Positions 7,391 through 10,437 of a DNA stretch of 10,437 nt are shown piece after piece (position 1 is the stretch's first letter; each line of letters starts with the position of its first letter). The position numbers were made by a program, and so were the translations under genes. Source of the stretch: Euperipatoides rowelli. Lineage: Eukaryota; Onychophora; Udeonychophora; Euonychophora; Peripatopsidae. The notes beneath the pieces were generated by a model. It was not told the origin of the DNA. It did no database searches and worked only from the letters and a program-made list of their open reading frames with translations. Where the stretch lies: the NCBI GenBank assembly GCA_003024985.2, contig PXIH01S0045017.1; one strand, written 5' to 3'.

Positions 7391-8761
7391 CTTCATTGGA
7401 TACAAAAATGATGATATTCACTTGTTACAACAATGATGATCTTCACTGGTACAACAATGATGATCTTCACTGGTTAGAACAATGATTATCTTCACTGGAT
7501 ACAATGATTATCTTCCCTTGTTGCAACAATGATGATCTTCATTGGTTACAACAATGATGATTTTCACTGGATACAACAATAATGATCTTTTACTGGTTAC
7601 AACAATGATGATCTTCGCTGGATACAACACTGATGATCTTCACTGGATATAACAATGATGATCTTCACTGGCTACAACAATGAAGANGATCTTCACTGGA
7701 TATAACAATGATGATCTTCACTGGCTACAACAATGAAGATCTTCACTGTATACAACAATGATGATCTTCACTGGTTAGAACATGATTATCTTCACTGGAT
7801 ACAATGATGATCTTCCCTTGTTGCAACAATGATGATCTTCATTGGTTACAACAATGATGATCTTCACTAGATACAACAATAATGATCTTCACTGGTTACA
7901 ACAATGATGATCTTCGCTGGATACAACACTGATGATCTTGACTGGATACAACAATGATCATCTTCACTGGATACAACAATGATGAACTTCACTGGATAGA
8001 ACAATGATGATCTTCACTGGTTACAACAATGATGATCTTCGCTGGATACAACACTGATGATCTTCACTGGATATAACAATGATGATCTTCACTGGCTACA
8101 ACAATGAAGATCTTCACTGTATACAACAATGATGATCTTCACTGGTTAGAACAATGATTATCTTCACTGGATACAATGATGATCTTCCCTTGTTGCAAAC
8201 AATGATGATCTTCATTGGTTACAGCAATGATGATCTTCACTGGATACAACAATAATGATCTTCACTGGTTACAACAATGATGATCTTCACTGGATACAAC
8301 ACTGATGATCTTCACTGGATACAACAATGATGATCCTCACTGGATACAACAATGATGAACTTCACTGGATAGAACAATGATGATCTTCACTGGATACAAC
8401 AATGATGATGTTCACTGGATACAACAATGATGATCTTCACTGGTTAGAACAATGATTATCTTCACTGGATACAATGATGATCTTCCCTTGCTGCAACAAT
8501 GATGATCTTCATTGGTTACAGTAATGATGATCTTCACTGGATACAACAATAATGTCTTCACTGGTTACAACAATGATGATCTTCGCTGGATACAACACTG
8601 ATGATCTTCACTGGATACAACAATGATGATCTTCACTGGATACAACAATGATGAACTTCACTGGATAGAACAATGATGATCTTCACTGGTTACAACAATG
8701 ATGTTCTTCACTGGATACAACAATGATAATCTTTACTGGATACAACAATGATGATGTTCTT
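7391..8761. repeat. 25-bp minisatellite, about 55 copies, with ~300- and ~371-bp higher-order repeats
   Basis: The unit is built on ACAACAATGATGATCTTC followed by ACTGGAT or ACTGGTT. Variants include CGCTGG, GGTTAGAAC, ACACTGATG and ATAATGATC. The marker GGTTAGAACAATGATTATC, followed by a shortened unit with CTTCCCTTG, recurs at 7472, 7773, 8144 and 8442. Spacings are 301, 371 and 298, so blocks of about 12 units, once about 15, were duplicated. Two units have lost bases and form the perfect palindrome TGAAGATCTTCA. Since 25 is not a multiple of three, no frame stays open. One base is unknown (N at 7687). Repeats are contiguous with no unique spacers, so it is not a CRISPR array. Confidence 0.95.
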
Positions 8762-9001
8762 GCATTCAGTGAGCCATATTGCATATTCCGTTTTCCATTT
8801 AAACATCAGCCATAAATCAATTTCCAGTCTGATTTATGATTCTTTACCATATCTAGGATGAGAAAAAAATCCCTACTGATGGTGAAAGAAAATTCACTAT
8901 TTTCCAGCACCAGTGCTGCCTATTATCAAACCTTGATCCCTTATATATGCACAAAATCCAGTGGCAATGATATTAACCACTGAACCACTGGAGAAGTACC
9001 A
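8762..9001 (-). mobile_element. tRNA-derived SINE, second copy, 3' part merged with minisatellite
   Basis: On the minus strand it reads TGGTTCAGTGGTTAATAT from 8987 (A box), GGTTTGATAAT from 8932 (decayed B box) and GAATTTTCTTTCACCATCAG from 8895. These match SINE copy 1 in order and spacing. Similarity continues through GGGATTTTTTTCT and on to TTATGGC at 8815-8809, which sits 80 bp after the central block against 85 in copy 1. The A-box region is closer to the tRNA consensus than in copy 1. At about 8762 the sequence passes directly into the 25-bp array where copy 1 has its ATCATCGATTG block. I found no convincing target-site duplication. Confidence 0.75.
8922..8987 (-). promoter_or_regulatory. 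Internal polymerase III promoter remnant of SINE copy 2
   Basis: The A box TGGTTCAGTGG (8987-8977) is a perfect match to the tRNA A-box pattern. The B box GGTTTGATAAT (8932-8922) has lost the C of TTCGA and the closing CC pair, so transcription from it is doubtful. The start-to-start spacing is 55 bp. Confidence 0.6.
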
Positions 9002-10437
9002 ATTTATTTGTTATTTGTTCATTTGCATGCATTCTCTCATGATATAAAAGAGATTGCACATTTAAATCACTCTCTGTGTTCACGTATTGTATTGGTAATG
9101 CACTCTCTTTTCAGCAAGCAGTTTATGTTTCTCACCTTTATTTTATTTATTTCTGTATCTGGGAAGTTAGTGACCTTTTCAGGAACCAGTACTGCCCCTG
9201 TATGATGGTATCATCATAATTGTCAGTAAAGGCTTATTGGTTTTATTATTCAAGCTTCGTTTTGTTCCCGACACTAAATGTTCTCTAGTAATCAGTCAAC
9301 GTTCTAGCAGTTTCTATTGTTTAAATTTTCTGCATGTATAACAATGTGGAGAAAACCCATTGTTATATTTGGCTCCCTGGATTATTTGAACCTTGGTACC
9401 AGAACCTCAAATCTTCAAGTATACTATGGTGAGAAGTTTTTCTGACATGAAGTAAGAAATCCTGTGTGAGAATCACTATCTACCAAGTATTACCATGGAG
9501 ACAGTGACATGTCACTCCTCATAATATAAATGCTGGACCAGGATATTTATTTTTCTACTAAAGGAACGTTACCAGAACTTTATTTTTCCATTTGATGACT
9601 GAGTTTCAAGAAGACCCTTTTTGTACACACAAAAGCCTGATCATTTGCTCCCTCAAAGACATTTCAATTAATATAACTTTCCATTTAGCGTATGCACATT
9701 GTTATAGGTTTATTTGAATTTTATTCAATCTGTAGGATGGTGTTATATAGTCATAGGGTTTTTAAAACCATTTTTAGTTATACATTATTTTATAAATTGT
9801 TATGAAAAAAAATATTTTAAACAAAATGTATTTTTTATGTATGGGGTGAGGAGGATATAACGATCTGGGTTGTTATTATGTTTTATTGTTTTTTAATTTG
9901 TGCCTTCAGGTGATAGCTGAATTGATTTCAAGTTATAATTATTTTCTTAAAGTGGTTTATCAATTTTTTTTTTAATTGATTTATGTTTAGTTTTACCTAG
10001 AAATATTTGTTTAATTAAACAATTTGGAAAATTTAAACTGAAACATAAAAATTTTCAAGTTTCTACGTTGAATATAAAAATTAAAATCTCTAAAATGACG
10101 TCAATCTCTGTAGTTTTTGGGGGCTGGAGGAAATGCATATCTGGGATCTAGAGTCCAGATGCTATTCATAACTTTATTACGTTATTGTTTTAAAAAATAG
10201 TCAACAGTGTTGCCATATAAAGTTTTGAAGAAGAAGAAAAAAAGAACAGAGAAATAAGTTACTTTCTTAGCATCAATATAAAATCCATAAAATTTTGAGA
10301 CAATTCTTGGGATTGAAGTCAATTTTGAAAAAACAATAACAAAAACTAACGGGAGGCTTGTATATACTGTATATACCTCAGCTTATTAACGTAACTTTAA
10401 CTTTATGCGATAATGAGAACAAATTAACTATTATTTC
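9002..10437. other. AT-rich non-coding stretch
   Basis: No gene, element or array recognised over about 1.4 kb. The plus-strand open frame at 9008-9205 has no family motif and no conserved context. Small items inside are a perfect 14-bp palindrome AGTGACATGTCACT at 9503-9516, a consensus CRE octamer TGACGTCA at 10096-10103, and a near-palindrome at 10360-10376 made of GTATATAC twice around one T. A promoter or exon of a host gene could lie here but nothing in the sequence shows it. Confidence 0.5.
10096..10103. promoter_or_regulatory. Consensus CRE-like octamer
   Basis: TGACGTCA is the full palindromic CREB/ATF binding consensus. A single octamer can occur by chance, though CpG-containing words are scarce in this sequence. 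No core promoter or gene is seen beside it. Confidence 0.25.

Noticed and set aside
7391-8761. Regular short repeats that could be taken for a CRISPR array
   Set aside because: Units follow one another directly with no unique spacers, and the surroundings are eukaryotic with no cas-like genes.
9008-9205. Plus-strand 65-codon frame
   Set aside because: It has no motif, no splice-site pattern that I could support and no neighbouring coding sequence.

Overview
This window looks like non-coding, repeat-rich eukaryotic DNA, most likely from an invertebrate. It is strongly AT-rich. It has no bacterial-style gene order, no ribosome binding sites and no long open reading frame outside repeats. It holds broken non-LTR retrotransposons, tRNA-derived SINEs and several tandem arrays. 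Two weak cues suggest a mollusc: a block at about 468-585 that resembles an interspersed sequence I remember from molluscan genomes, and the general look of the SINE pair. I could not check either. I see no intact protein-coding gene and would not annotate one.

Layout. 1-1195: AT-rich DNA with a degenerate tRNA-Leu-like sequence on the minus strand (75-155), an (AAT)7 tract, the mollusc-like block, a T19 run and a G10 run. 1195-1815: about 3.3 copies of a ~187-bp tandem repeat, one of which carries a perfect 14-bp inverted repeat. 2140-4256: a large 42-bp minisatellite of about 50 units, with a local 168-bp higher-order repeat. 4311-4523: a minus-strand remnant of the C-terminal part of a non-LTR reverse transcriptase. 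4797-5960: three copies of a ~100-bp tandem repeat, split between copies one and two by a retrotransposon remnant. 5961-6782: AT-rich sequence with nothing recognised. 6783-7129: a complete SINE with perfect 14-bp target-site duplications. 7391-8761: a 25-bp minisatellite of about 55 units with ~300-bp and ~371-bp higher-order repeats. 8762-9001: a second, inverted copy of the same SINE, whose 3' part runs into the minisatellite. 9002-10437: AT-rich DNA with only short palindromes and one CRE-like octamer.

How the parts relate. The retrotransposon at about 4878-5730 has its reverse transcriptase fingers region inverted against its 3' end, with the catalytic palm missing. This is the arrangement expected from twin priming during insertion. 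It sits inside an older ~100-bp tandem array, so the order of events can be read. The two SINE copies share A-box to B-box spacing and a conserved central block over about 190 bp. The 25-bp minisatellite begins where the second SINE should have its 3' region, and its unit resembles that region of the first SINE, so the array may have grown from inside the SINE.
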